NCBI GenBank assembly: GCA_023231475.1 | Contig: JALJEE010000137.1 | Location: 1-64,000 of the forward strand | Length of the DNA: 64,000 bases | Direction of reading: 5' to 3' | Source: Seison nebaliae | Lineage: Eukaryota > Rotifera > Pararotatoria > Seisonacea > Seisonidae | Part shown: piece by piece, positions 1-13,686 of the stretch | Layout of the letters: each line of letters starts with the position of its first letter | Position numbering within the stretch: position 1 is the stretch's first letter | The notes under the pieces: generated by a model | The model's input: the letters and a program-made list of their open reading frames with translations, nothing else | The model's database searches: none | What the model was told of the DNA's origin: nothing | Translations under genes and position numbers: made by a program

Positions 1-577
1 TGGTAGACATCATTATTTGCCAAAAATGCTGTTTTTTCACGATCATCCGGATGAATCTCTATTTGATAAAATCCATTAAGGAATACCATTTATGCCCAGT
101 GGCTGATTCCAGTAGCTCTTCTGCTCTAGGAAAATAGAATCGAATTGTTTTAGTAATTTGATTGAGTGGGCGAAAGTTGATGTACATTCGATATTTGCCT
201 GTTGATTTCAATACTAAAACAATATTTGAAAGCCATTCACTTGACGATCTGTCGATAATCCCCGATTTTCGAAGTTCTTCACACATATACCCAATAATCT
301 CTTGTTCTTTTTTTAAATATTTTCGAGGACGTTGTGCGATAGGAGAGCATTTACCCGTTTCAATTCGATGTTGTATTGTTGGAGATTCGGTAAATGGTGT
401 AAACATTCCTTGTTTTTCCAATATTAGTCGGACCTGTTGATTATCGACGATTTCTGGTTTAAATATGTAGTCGTTTTGATCACACTCGACGTTATTTGAT
501 TCCTCTTTATATTCTTCCGTTTGAATAATGCTGTTGTTAAGACACATTTCACATTCACAAAGTAGTCTATATTTCAA
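1..577 (-). pseudogene. Ty3/gypsy-type retrotransposon pol fragment, broken
   Basis: On the minus strand an open stretch (577 down to 59) reads as the N-terminal part of a Ty3/gypsy reverse transcriptase. It has the HRIETG-type segment, the conserved region introducing the proline-rich stretch, a GIIxxSSSxW motif, a K.TGKYRMxINFRPLN-type block and the start of the fingers/palm LMDF motif. The frame then stops. The next conserved block continues in a different frame from about position 75 to the window edge, so a small deletion or frameshift has broken the gene inside the catalytic domain. Nothing upstream of 577 resembles gag, protease or an LTR, so the copy is also 5' truncated. It is most likely a dead fragment. 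The rest of the element may lie beyond position 1. Confidence 0.85.
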
Positions 578-1528
578 AGGTTTTCATTATTTTCAATCTT
601 TCAGCAAAATTTTTTCATAAAAAAATCTCGACGGTCTTTAATTCATAAAATTAACTTAAAAATAGCAAATGATTTTGGTAGTGTTTCTGAGGAACATTCT
701 GACCGAAGAAATAGTACAACTTCAATGATGTTTTGAGATATATATTTTTCGTCTGACATATATTGTGAATTATATTATAATAATTATATAACATTCAGTT
801 TTCGAATACTCAAATCAAATTTTTCAAAAGCAGATTTTTCACTATAAACTGCACAAAAACTATTACTTCAGTAACTGATGTTGTAATTAATTTGTACACT
901 GGAGTTTTCAAAGGTGGTGATCTCAATAAACCAAACTACGACTTATAATAATTTACGATTGATTCGAAAATGCAAAAATACCACTTTTAGAAAATACTCA
1001 ATAATTGCTTTATTTTTTAATTTTTTTCCCAATGTAATTCAACATTAAAAAAGATAAAAATTTTAAACCATAAGTTCGAAACATGCCGGAGAGAGAAAAC
1101 TGAACTTTTATCGGAAATGCATTGGATAATGCTTTAAATATTGAAAACTATTATAATACAAAATTTTCTTCATTACCTTACAGAACTTGAATAAAGCTAT
1201 TATCTATAATATAGAGTTATATCATGACTTCTGATATAGTATTTCTATAGTACGAAGATAGATATAGTATCATAACTATAGGATAGAGTCTATATCATGT
1301 TGAAAAAATATTAATTAATCTTAAAAATGTATACAAGTGTAAAGACGAGTCAGAGTTAATAGGTAGAAAACATCCTATTTTCTTGATTTTCTAGACTACA
1401 ATTGTAAGCTAAAAATTAAGAAAAATTTGATGATGAATTAATTACTTGGGATATCACAAGATGTTTAATTATTTTTCATAATTCGTTTCAATTGGCAACG
1501 AAACATTTCTATTCGTAACTAATACCAA
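578..1528. other. AT-rich spacer between pol relic and CFAP54
   Basis: No open frame or RNA gene is visible. Around 1200-1305 there are imperfect copies of tatatcatg and tatagtat motifs, perhaps decayed transposon sequence. The last few hundred bases should include the CFAP54 promoter and 5' UTR; no clear TATA box stands out. Confidence 0.5.
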
Positions 1529-4500
1529 ATGACGAGTTTGCTCAGGAATAAAGCACATGAAAAAGTGAAAGGGAGTGAAAGTTTAAATTCCTATGGGGCG
1601 AAAGATCTATATGGAATTGCTCTCAAACGAGAATTCCATAAAGTTCGTGGAGCGCTTAATGACACTTCTGTGACTTCTGGATTAGTTCGGCAACAAACTG
1701 TTTGTCAAACACTTCAGCAAATTTATGTGGAATTTAAGTCGACTGTTTTGCCCGATTACTTTTTCTCGATGTTTCTCGATTTCGGTGATTTATTATATTC
1801 GAAGAGAGTTAAAATTTTTAAATTAATTTATTCTATGTTAACCATATTGGATTAAAGGAATATCGAATTGCCTTAACTTATTGTTATGAGATATGTGTGA
1901 AAAATTCTCAGAAAAATTTCCTTCACGCATTTTATGAAGAATTGGAAGAGACGACAAATTACAATTTCCAATCGGATCAATTTCATTCGACAGTTTTAGA
2001 ATTTGAAGAATTAATTTCTGATCCTGAAATTTCGAAATTAGAGGTTTAATCATTCAGAGATTAAAGTAAACTATTAATTTTTTGTTAAAGTTACGAGGAA
2101 TGACAGGTTATATTCTGATGAAATGTTATACTTTGATGGCTTCCGAAACTAGTGAGCTAAATAATGGGAAAAGTCACGGATCTTTTAATAATCTTTATAA
2201 CGACGATATTCGAAAGAAAGTGCTCAATATGATGCAATTATTTCGAATAATAATTGAATTAATATTGAAACAAAATGAAATTTTTCGAGAGTCTTTATGT
2301 TGGCTCATTAATTCGATCGCTTCTCATATTTATGAAATTATCAAATTGTTTATTGATCATGGATATGGTCTAGAATTGTTGAACATGTCAATTTGGATAA
2401 CAATCTCTTTCGGACGATTTATTGTTCATCAAATGCCTGATTATTTTCAATTTATTTCTCAATTACATTGCGTCACTCTTCATCTGTTGATTAAGGATGG
2501 TCAATTGAATGTATCGGAAGTTAGTTGAAATTCATTTATAATTAATTATGAAATTAATAATTAATTAATGATTATTATTAGTTATTTAATTATTTTGAAA
2601 TTAATTTAATCATTCTAGAAATTTCTCACTCGAGGTTATGAACAATTGAAATTGATGTATTCATTGATTGAAGATGAAGATAAATTTTCTTGGTCAATCA
2701 GATTCCGTGAAGCCGTTCTGAGATTGACCGTTTATGATTTTTTGTTAAACTGTTTAAATAATACGCGGAAATCGATACGGATGAGTATGTTGAAGAAACC
2801 GGTAGATAGTAAAGAATTGGGAAGGAATGAAGTTGAGAAAGAATTAGAAAATAAATTACCAGAAGGTGGAAATGCCGCACAATTCATGACATTGATGGTG
2901 GCACTCCAATATTTGTGTGATGGCAATTACAGTTATTTCCAGTCATATGGTTCCGGTTTACCGATATCGAAAGATTCGGAAAGTCAATTACTCATCGATC
3001 AGATGATTGAGGTCGCTATTAATCTGGTGAGAGAGAAAACGTTGAAATTGACGACTGAACGGAGATTATCGTATCGTAAAATTCTACATGTTCAATCTTC
3101 CAATTTGAATGTGTTCAATTTGTCGAATGTTGTACCGAAATTACAGGAGAATAATTTCATTGGAAGTATTTCTCGCTCAAATTTATCGATTCCGATTCTC
3201 GAGGTGATTCTGTTGGCGAAAATCACATTCCGTTTCGAGAATTATAGAAATTTCTTAATTTTGAAATTGTCGATCGTTAATTTTGTGGTTTTATCAAAAA
3301 TGTTACCCACTCAATATATTTATTCATATCTCGATATGTCAATGATTAGTAATGAAGCGGAAATGACAAATGAGTTGGATGAAAACGAATCGTTGTCACA
3401 ATCATTTCCTGATTGTAATAAACAGATTTTGTACAATTTAGTGGAATTGGAATTGTTGAATGAATTAGCAATTTATAAGAAGTGGTTGAAAGATAACAAG
3501 ATGTTACCACAATCAATTTTATCAAATAAATTAGTGACACAAGGTCTATTGGATTTGATGCAGATGGATCTGTCGAAAGATGATAAAAAAATGAAAAAAA
3601 AGATATCAGAAACCACATTATTAAATTCCATCGAAATGATATTAATTCGATTATATAAATTGAATTTATTGAAGAATGAATTCTTCCCGATAATCGATAT
3701 CGATTCGAATTTATTGAAAGATTGTCTACTATTCGTGACGACTAATATTGATACGATTTTAAAGAATCACATTCCAATTCAACAATTGCCTCAAATCGAA
3801 TGGTTTCGATTAATTCCTGATTTGGATGAATGGATAGTTTTATTGGAATTACTCATTTATTTAATGGAAGAAATATCGTTGAGTTCGATAGATATGGAAT
3901 TATATTTGGGAATTACTTCAAGAATTGCACATTTATTTCAAACTCTCCATTTCTTCCATTATACGATGGAAATGAAAGGAAATGAATTGAAGAATATTCT
4001 CAATAAAATTCGAAGTACTCCTATCAATCTCTTCAGTAATACCGTTAATATGACGACATATCAAATATATCATCGTAATTCTCTCACGGCTTTATACAAT
4101 GCTATTGTCAATTTAAATTCATTCAAATTTCAGAATAGTAAATTGGAATATATTTCTTCGAATTTATTTCGTAAATTGAAATTCAACGAATCATATTTGA
4201 CACTGAACGGTAAATTAATTATTAATAATGATGATATTCAAATATATGATATCTTCAACGATATTTCGAACGGATTTGAAGAGAATGATAATTTAGAATC
4301 AAAACTACTCAACATTCTATTATCGTCAAGTTATGTGTGTGATATTTCTTGGCATAAAATATTTATGAATATCGCTCTGCATTTCGACGAATGGAATAAA
4401 GTGAAAAATTCAAAAGAGAAAGAAAAATTTTCAAAATCTGAACCACAATCTCCCAAAGAACGATCGATGTCAATCGCTCCCAAATTGAGTGATGGTGAAG

Positions 4501-7500
4501 GCACAACTAATTTACAAGCGACATCACTTCAATTATTACAAAAAATTGTCAACCAAACAAATGAAATTGTCTACTCTGATAATTTAGCACAACAAATTAA
4601 TGATCGATTCAAATGGGATACGAAAGAGCGAACTCATTTAATTTTAAAGATTCATGAAGAATTCAATACGAAAATAAATTTAAATAATATTTATGAACAA
4701 TACTTCTTAACTCTTTTCACTAACATACTCAAATTACCTGAGGCAAATGAACATCATCAAATCTCTCCTGCAGAGCAAGAAAGTAATCGAATTTCGAACA
4801 TAACTAAATTAACGAAACTTCTTCAACGTCAAATAAAAGCGTCGGGAACTGACAAGAAACTTCAATTAATAATTTATTCGACTTATTTAATTGTGTTGGG
4901 TGAATTGACGAAAAAATATCGTGTTCGAATTGAGAAACATAACGAGCAGATTAAACCGATTCTTGAAAAATTATCGAAATTATTGGAAGCCAGTGAGGAA
5001 GAGGAATGGAATTTATTTCAACATTCTTTCTGTAAATACACGAAGAAATTCGATGTTGTTCGAAACAGTTTCCACGTTCCCATATTGAGAAGTTCGACAA
5101 ATTTCAAATTTTTCATCATTGCTGATTTGCAAGGAACCAAAATGAATTCGACTACACATTATGCTATTTATAATCGAGAAGTCGATTGTGAGGGAGTTCA
5201 CGCCTTAGTCTCCGACGATACATTTAAAGGTTGTGGAGAAATGATACCGATAACCATTCCGACGGTGACTATCCATAACGTGAGACCATATCAACCATAC
5301 GTTCAATCTATTGGATTCTTTTCATTCGAAAATAAGAATCCCATTAACAATCTTTTCAATTGGCCGACAATCTCCATTCCTGCATCTGCCCAATTATCAT
5401 CATTAAAATGTTATTCTCTTATGTGCACGGCTACTTATAAGACGCAGCAATTGAATCACTTCAAACAACCGTATTTAAGGTTATTAGATTACTTTCTTGA
5501 GATTCCCATAAAGAGAAGTTCAAATTATACGTCCCATCTCACAAACCATCAAATTCCATTAAAGTTCCATTTTTTTTATATTCAAATTTTTTTAAAAAAA
5601 TTTTATAAAAAGATGTGATAAATATGTGTTGGGTATAACACCACCATCACTCATACGTTGTTTCATTCGGAATATATTCGAATATGTCGAATTGAGATCG
5701 TTAAGAAATTGCTTGAAACCATATCTCCTTTTCGGCTTACCTCACAATACTCAATCTCATGTTAATTTCAATTCATTAATTTTTTAATTAATTTCCTTCT
5801 AGAAATTAAGATTGACATTAATCGATCATTTATTCTTATCATTCAATCTCGCCACATTCCTCAACGAACAATATTTTATGATTCAACAATTCTTCTATAT
5901 GTATCTACTAATCATTCCTTTCATTCAGAAAGGTAGTGAACATGAGAAAGTGAAGAATGTTATTAATCAAATGATCACCATCTATCTCGTCTTGCCACAA
6001 GGCAAACAATTCTTTAATGTCATTAATAATTATCCGATGACAGAACATTCGTCATATATCGTATCGAATAATTTCGAATCATTAGAGAATTATTTGGATG
6101 CGAAAACGATCAATTCTCGGAATAAAAATTATCTGACCTATTACAACTTTTTCAAAAATTTCACCAACTCTTATCTTTATATGATTAGTATCATCATTAA
6201 ATATTTCATTCGAATTCATCAGAATGAATGGCAATTTTATGCACAATCTGATATGGGCAAACGAATCATCAAAACTTATACGGAAACCATCGATCAATTT
6301 AAATCATTTCTCACTGACGAATATAAATTGATTAGTACACCCGCACCTATCGAAATTATACGATTTGACGTATTAACGTTCTCGAAGGAGATTATCGATT
6401 TTTTCGATTTTTCGAAAAATGAACCGAATATCAATAATTATCGATTGATCATCGCCAATTATGATCCCAATCAAGACAAACCGATGAAGAATATATTGAA
6501 GGAAATTAATAAATTACGACGATCGGGTATTTATTTCCATTTACTTTTGTCCATCTTCCACAAACATTTCCTCAATGATAATATGGATCCATTAAAATCA
6601 TATATTATTTGCATTCTTCATATGTTCAAATTGAAATTCGAAGAGTATTCGAAATTGAATAAAATTGGTAAGCGTTCCCAAATCAATGGGGTGAGCAAGG
6701 AAGATCTGGGGAAGAATATGACGGCTTTCGAAGAAGTATTATCACCAGAATTGATTCCCATCATGAAAATTTTAAATTATCGTACTCCAACTAAAAACGA
6801 CATGACGGCTCTCGGCTTAACGAACGACGATCTCTATATTTTTTTCCACAATCCGGTTTATCCTCCGACGGAAATACGGAACGTCAGTTTGACGAAAGTG
6901 AAAATGCAAAGTATGGCGACGAAATATAAGCAATCGAAAGCGTCATTTGAGAAATTGAGAAAATATGTTCGTCGTCATAAATATCGAAAATTTGCAAGAA
7001 AGATCAACGAGATAAATATGAAAGTTTAAAATTAATTAATATAAAATAATTAATAAAATAAAATTATATAAAAAAATTAAATGTTTCAGTTCAATCTATT
7101 GTTAGCTGATATCGATACGTATTGTTTATTCGCATTAATAAACGGAATGTCGAATTATGAAAATAAATCGAAAGAACAAAACAATTCCATCAATTCAACT
7201 ATTACACCATTTTATTCCACTTTGAACGAGTTAGATAAATTTAATCGATATTTTATATCGATTAATTATTTATTATTTTAATTAAATTTTAAAATTGTTA
7301 GATGTACATTATTGGAGACTTATAAGAATCAATTAATCGATCCGTCATCATCAATCAAATCATCATTATCGACCGATATGGTAATGACGGAGAAGAATGA
7401 AAATTCGACTATAAATATTTTGAGAACGAAATTTGCGGGAAATAATTGGCAAATGTCAGACGCTGCTAAATTCATTCAATTATTATGGAATTCTTTAGGA

Positions 7501-10500
7501 TGTGATGGTGACGTTGTCGATAACGATTTGTCGTTAATTCGAGAACGACCGATAATGAAACCGATCGGTTATGAATGTCGATTGAGTATCTCAGCTGTGA
7601 CAATGGCAGTTTACAATATTTTTAGATGTTACTTGAAAATTTCAGTTCTCAGTTATCGATATAACGATTTCAAACTACTCCAAAATGTTAGTCAGTTGAT
7701 GTTACAAAAGTTTAATTTGATCAGTCAATTGGTGAGTGACTTAACTTTCATCGCTTACAAACCATCGAGTAAGCAAACACCGAAACCGAAACTCCACACA
7801 ATTCTCTTCACATTTAAAGATTTTTTAAATCTAACATGGAAGACTTGGTATTTGACGGCGGATAATTTATGTGATATGCTTTGGAATTTCATTCTCCAAC
7901 TTTATCCGACCGACTCCGACCAACCCATCAATTTCTTTACGACATTAATGAGATTTACAGCTGCTGCACCATTCGGTGAATCGAGTATGTTTAAAGAACC
8001 GTTCGATATCGCCGATAAATTATTCTCAACCGTCACCGACCAAGTGAGTAAATTAGGTGGTTTGACGATGAATAATTTGAATGATGATAATAAAAAACGG
8101 ATTGGATCGAGTAATTTATTTCATAATGAAATGGCAATAATTTATGATATTGATTGGGAAAATTTCATTCATTTCTCACTCTTCACTATTCATCTCCTCC
8201 TCATCAAAAACAAATGGGAACATGTAATTAGTTTAGGACTCAAATTCTCGTTTATTACCAGACAACATTATGATGGAACCGTTTTGCCCATCATCATTCA
8301 TGCACAACAACAGATAAAGAATTTGATATTAATCAATCAAAAATCGTCGAGTGATGGATCGTCTCTAAATATGTACAATTATCTCTACAACGATAGTTTT
8401 CCGTTCATGTTAAGTTATATGGAGAAAATGATGATTTTGGAAGTGTTTCAATTGATGAATCCTCCAAGAGCTCTTATGAGAAAATCACATAAAGTCACAA
8501 AAAACAAAGCGAATAAGCCAAGTGTCGAAGGAGATAACAGTCCCACCAGTTCTTATTATTACGGTTCCAGTTCCGGTCGAACGAAACCATTTTTTCCCAT
8601 TCTCGTCGGTGTTCCCTTGAATAGTAAACCGTTATTAGAACGTCTCAAAATGGTAACTAGTTCATTTGATACCGAATCGATCGACATGTATAAAGATTCA
8701 AATTGTCAATTCCTTCCTTGTCCGTCCCAATTCACCATCATAATCAATGATAATGTTTATTCAAGTGAAAATTTGAAAATAATTTCAACTAAGAAATTGA
8801 ATTGGCGACCAGCCAAAAGTCCGGCGTTAGCATCAATAATGAGAAAATTGTCCATTTGTCGTGAGAGATACAAATTCTATTTAGATCAATATCAATCAAT
8901 GAAACAACAACAACTCGCAAAAAATATAATCGAAGAGAAAACTGCCAAATTTTTAGATGTCGCTTTATCGGCTTATCGTCAGGCGATGGATTGTTTCAAT
9001 AAATCATCGTTAACATTTAGTGGAATAAAATTCCAGATAATGAATGAATTCGCCATTCTGAAGTACCATTCAAAAAAGTATTTGGAAGCGTTACAATTAT
9101 GGAATTTGATTTTGGATCGAATTCTCAATCTATCTAATTCTAGTACAAAATGGTTGTCGTTAGTAGATAATGAGGATGATAAAGAGATAATTATTTTAGT
9201 GGAATGTTATGTGGCAGCCCTTCGACGTAACATGTCGTCGTCGAATATGATAAAAGAGACGAACACTTTCCTCCAATATCTTATCGTTTATGCGATTTTC
9301 GTAGTTTATCATATCGGCCGTTATGGTGGTTCCAATAGTTCCAGTCATTCACTTGAATGTTATTTATTGATTGGGATTATATCAATAATTCTCATTCAAG
9401 AAGAGAATCCTCTTCAACCATCAAATCCCTTATTATATGCGGGGTATAATGTCTTCGATTGTAATCGATCGAAATCTATCGACAAAAATTTAATTGCAAA
9501 TTTAAAAATTTTTAAAAACTTCTCGAAAATAAGTCCTACCAAATTCATTCATATCCTCCTCATCGTCTCCAATCATTTAGTGAATTGTAAATATTTCGAA
9601 CTCGTCTTTCCCATGTTGTCTCTCATCGAATATCTTTCCATTTTCATTACGAGACAAACAAGTATTTATGTTCAATGTCGAATTTTGCGATGTCGAGCCG
9701 CAATCGAATTAAAATTGTTCTCTATCGCTTATGATATTCTCGTACAATTGATGACTCGAAAGAACATTCCACGGGTCATTAAATGGATATCACCCATATC
9801 AATACAAATTTTTAACGATGATCCATCCAAGATTGTCCATGGTCCATTACCATCAATCAATCCGAAATTTCCGTCACTAAAAGATTTGAATTTCGATGAT
9901 AAATTGAAATTTAGTACTCCCTCCAATATTCATGCTTTGGAATTCCTTCTTAGTTGGACGATGCAAATCGAACTGGTCGAAGTGTTGGAATATTATAATT
10001 CGATTGAACTTCAATTATTATTGATCCATTTCCTCATTTCAATTTCCGCTACCATCGTCGATCCTAAATCAACTTCAACGTTTCCTTTTTTTTCATTTCA
10101 TAACAATATCATTAAACTTTCACAGAGATACGGATGATCTTGTCGACCGAACCGACTTGACAATTTCAGCACAAAGAACGTCCAAAATAGGTCAGGATTT
10201 TTTTGAATTTTCTTATTTGAATTTTTCAGGAACGAAAATTAATAAAAAGAGAGAACGCAATTCAAACGACATAACCTTTCTTAAAGATTGTATCATGGAG
10301 AAATGTTTAGTATTAATCACGGCTCAATTGAATATATTTTCTGTGAAACCGACGAAATTCGGGAATTTATTGACGAATTATGTGAACGAGGATCAAGTGC
10401 AGAAAGTGCAAGAACAATATTTATGTTAGTCTGAGATTCGATTGATGAATATGTTGCGATTAAATTTCTACTACTTTTTTAGTTTCCGATACTCCGCCAT

Positions 10501-13500
10501 ATCTACAAAATTGGATCGAGTTTTATTATTATATTCAACTCACGATATATTATGCGCAAATGTATCAGGAATTGTCGATGAATTTCTTCTCACTTCAAAC
10601 TATCAAACGATTGTTGTCCAAATACGACGTTTGTATTCAACAATTAGTTGAGAATGATCCCGATCCGTTTGAATTGAATAAAATGAAAGATACAACAAGT
10701 GAAAATTCTCAATCAATTAAATTTACAAGTATTCCTTGGTATCCTGGGACGGAGAGTGAATTCAATGAGAAAAATGATTTTTATAAATTCTGTTTAATTA
10801 CGAATGGGGAGATGTGGTTGAATCTGAAGACACTCTATATCCGATATAAGATGAACGACCATAAATTTATGGTGAATGAGATGACGGCAAAAAGTTCAGC
10901 TAAACAACTGATGGCCGTCCAACATAATACATTATTCTACTGTAATTCATTCATTGAGAGTGAGGAATCGAAAGAATTATCTCATGGAAAATACAGATTG
11001 CCGATAGTTTATTATTATCGTGCGCGAACTCTCGTCAATACCGGATCGACATCAACGGCATTGACAAGTATTCTTGTTAGTAGAAGAGAAAAATATTTCT
11101 TTAATTATAATTATTTATTTTAATAATATTTAAATAAATTTAATTAATTAGAAAGGGATCGAAATGTTGGAATCAATTAAATTACCATCAATTTATCATC
11201 AACAAATTCTATCGATGTCTTATTTGTTGAAAGTGAATTTGATGACGTTCATTAGTCAATATCAATTATCGATTGTCGAGTCGTATGAGAATCGATTGGA
11301 TGGTTTGAATTATATACCGATAATTAAACAATCATTGAACAAATCATTGAAACTTGAATTATGTTCTGTTAAATTTTTAATTATTTATATATTATTCATA
11401 TGAAATCGCTTAAAGTTAATGGAATATGGGAGAGATGTTAAATTGTATGAGAACAATCAATATTACTTAAGTACACCGTTCACAAACGAGAATGAGATTG
11501 AGAGGTATTGGACGACAATAATCGATCCGTTTTATCATTTAATTCAAACGAAATTGGCGATGGGTCGCTTGAAAATTGGTGAATTTAACAATTTGCCTTT
11601 AAAAGGAATTAAATTACATTTATTATTCGCACAACAATTCGAACATCTCTCCCAAATCTACAAATTGTGGAGACAAATCAATCGATATATGAATGAAACG
11701 GCATCGATACCGTTTCTCATTGAAAGCGAATTTCATTCGTTCACCTGGACACTCTTCTCTTCCATTCTAATAACATTCAATCAATTCGCTTCAATTGATA
11801 AATCAAATAATTCCGAACTCTTAAAAGTGGAAGATAGTGAAGCAATTAAAAGTATCTCTCATTTGACATTGGACGAGGTGATTGAAATTTCGGAGAAATA
11901 TACAAAATTCATTTTAGAGAACTTTCCCGATTACAGTTTTCTTCGAGATATTCAACACAATATCATCGCTTTCTATGTCCGTCTGTACTTCTTTAGTTAA
12001 ATTTTATTTTTCTTCAAATAATTTGAAAGTTCATCGTTCGGATAGGTGAAGAAGAAGAGAAAATGATGTTATTCACTGGAATTGAGAAATATGTAGAGTT
12101 TCTGATCGAATATCAAGAATTGAATTCGCAACGTTCTGAAATTTTTTCGAAAGAAAAAGAATTTTTCAATCGAACTGAATTCGAAATTATGCCCTACTGT
12201 CTATTAGCTAATGTTTACGCTATTTATTATCTTTTTGCACCACAAACGAAATATGCAAATAAAGAAGAACAAGAAGTACTCGTTCATTTACCGGAATTGC
12301 GGAATGTGAATGACGAGAAACCATTTCATTTGTTACAACATCTGAAACTGATAAAAATCAATTTACAAAAGTTATATAGTAAAGAAGAAACAACACCTCA
12401 ATTATTATTAATTGATATTTTGGAATATCTTTTAAATCTCTCACAACATATCACACTGACAAAAACGACCGGAATCGTTCCAGAAAAACATTCGAAATTC
12501 AGAAAAAGTTCCGTTTCTTTTTATTCTTTCTATTTTTCTTCATGAAGTTTAGCTGAAAGGTATATCATTCCCATCGTTCAATCTCCACATTACCATTCAG
12601 TTTGTCTTCAGTTAGAAGATGCACGAAGACTGCACGGTTTTATTTTTTCGTTTTATTATCTATTCTATTATCTTTATCGTCGTAGATGTTCAACTCATGG
12701 CCGCTATAAGTCAGTTAGCTAAGGCTCGTGAAGTAAAACGACAAAAATCGGAAACGAACAAAAAATCAAATCCATCAAATAGTCAAATTACAGGAAGTGC
12801 AACAGCTCCAACCACAACTGAAGGAAAATCGAACAAAACAAAGGTGTCAAGTCGTAAGTCGGGAAAGACGTCGAAAACCAAAAAGAAGAAAGTGAAACCG
12901 AAAGAAAAAATGGACGAAAAATCACAAGTTGGGACAGAAATGAATATTCGAATTCTCGTCACTAGATATATTGTGACATCTCTCGACGTGCTCTCCATAA
13001 TTGGATATAAGAGAAATGATTATCTATCTCTCGTCATTTTAAGATCGACTGATACGAATCATACAGTGGATGTTATACCGATGTTGAAGAAAGATTTGTT
13101 TGCATTGCAAAAACGGTTATCCACCATATTTATTATTAAATTTTTTATTTATTAATTACTACAATTATTATTTTTATCTAGATTAGATAACTTGACGAAA
13201 TTTGTGATATCGGAAGAGACGGAAGATACTATGGAAGTTAAAATTATTTAAATTTGAAAATTTTTCACAATTTTTTTTCATTTTAATCATTATGTGCAGA
13301 ATTGGTGCACTGATTTTTATCATGCAATCGTATTGACGAAATTGGAAGAGAAAGGAAGGAATGATTTACATAAACGATATCAAAAACAAATGAAAAATAT
13401 TCAGGTGTTAAAAACAGAACCATTGGAGTTGACTGAAGCGAATATTAATGAACTGCAACTCATTTTAAATCCGTTATCTGCTTATCTCAATCCGAATATT

Positions 13501-13563
13501 ACGAAAGTTGGACATTGGATCATCAATATTCTGAGTGAAGTGGACGAGTATTTAAAGAAATGA
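1529..13563 (+). CDS. CFAP54: cilia- and flagella-associated protein 54
   Basis: Seventeen exons: 1529-1807, 1858-2043, 2091-2519, 2619-5563, 5613-5760, 5803-7023, 7090-7229, 7302-10079, 10126-10424, 10483-11075, 11152-11367, 11416-11995, 12046-12507, 12553-12636, 12686-13115, 13182-13236, 13300-13563. They sum to 11109 nt, an intact frame of 3702 aa, against about 3100 in human. The N-terminal part matches the family: an LPDYFFSMFLDFGDLLYSK stretch followed by YRIALTYCYE, then a CWLINSIASHIYEI helix and a long run of TPR-like helices. A Lys/Ser-rich linker lies near 12730-12910. In other organisms CFAP54 is a scaffold of the central-pair C1d projection of motile axonemes. All sixteen donors begin GTT. 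The 39 nt at 10186-10224 could be an extra in-frame intron. The start is the first ATG of an open exon; an upstream start is not excluded. Confidence 0.9.
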
Positions 13564-13565
13564 AA

Positions 13566-13571
13566 TTTATT
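13566..13571 (-). terminator. poly(A) signal for the 310-aa gene
   Basis: TTTATT on the plus strand, so AATAAA on the minus strand. It lies about 115 nt past the stop of the minus-strand gene and only 2 nt past the CFAP54 stop. Cleavage downstream would fall inside the last CFAP54 exon. Confidence 0.5.
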
Positions 13572-13673
13572 TGAATGATGAATAACCATTGAATGAAAAT
13601 GAGTAAATCCTTTGGAATAATTCAAATCAATGGAGAAATTGATAGAAATGGAAAAAATTTTAAATGAATTTTC

Positions 13674-13679
13674 AATAAA
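13674..13679 (+). terminator. CFAP54: poly(A) signal for CFAP54
   Basis: AATAAA about 110 nt after the CFAP54 stop and a few bases before the stop codon of the convergent gene. The CFAP54 transcript is therefore expected to end inside that gene's coding sequence. Confidence 0.5.
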
Positions 13680-13686
13680 TTCTTTT

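Noticed and set aside
162-440. Plus-strand frame near the left edge
   Set aside because: Opposite strand of the reverse transcriptase fragment, which is clearly recognisable.
1195-1310. Repeated tatatcatg and tatagtat words
   Set aside because: Too short and too AT-rich to separate from chance; mentioned only in the spacer entry.
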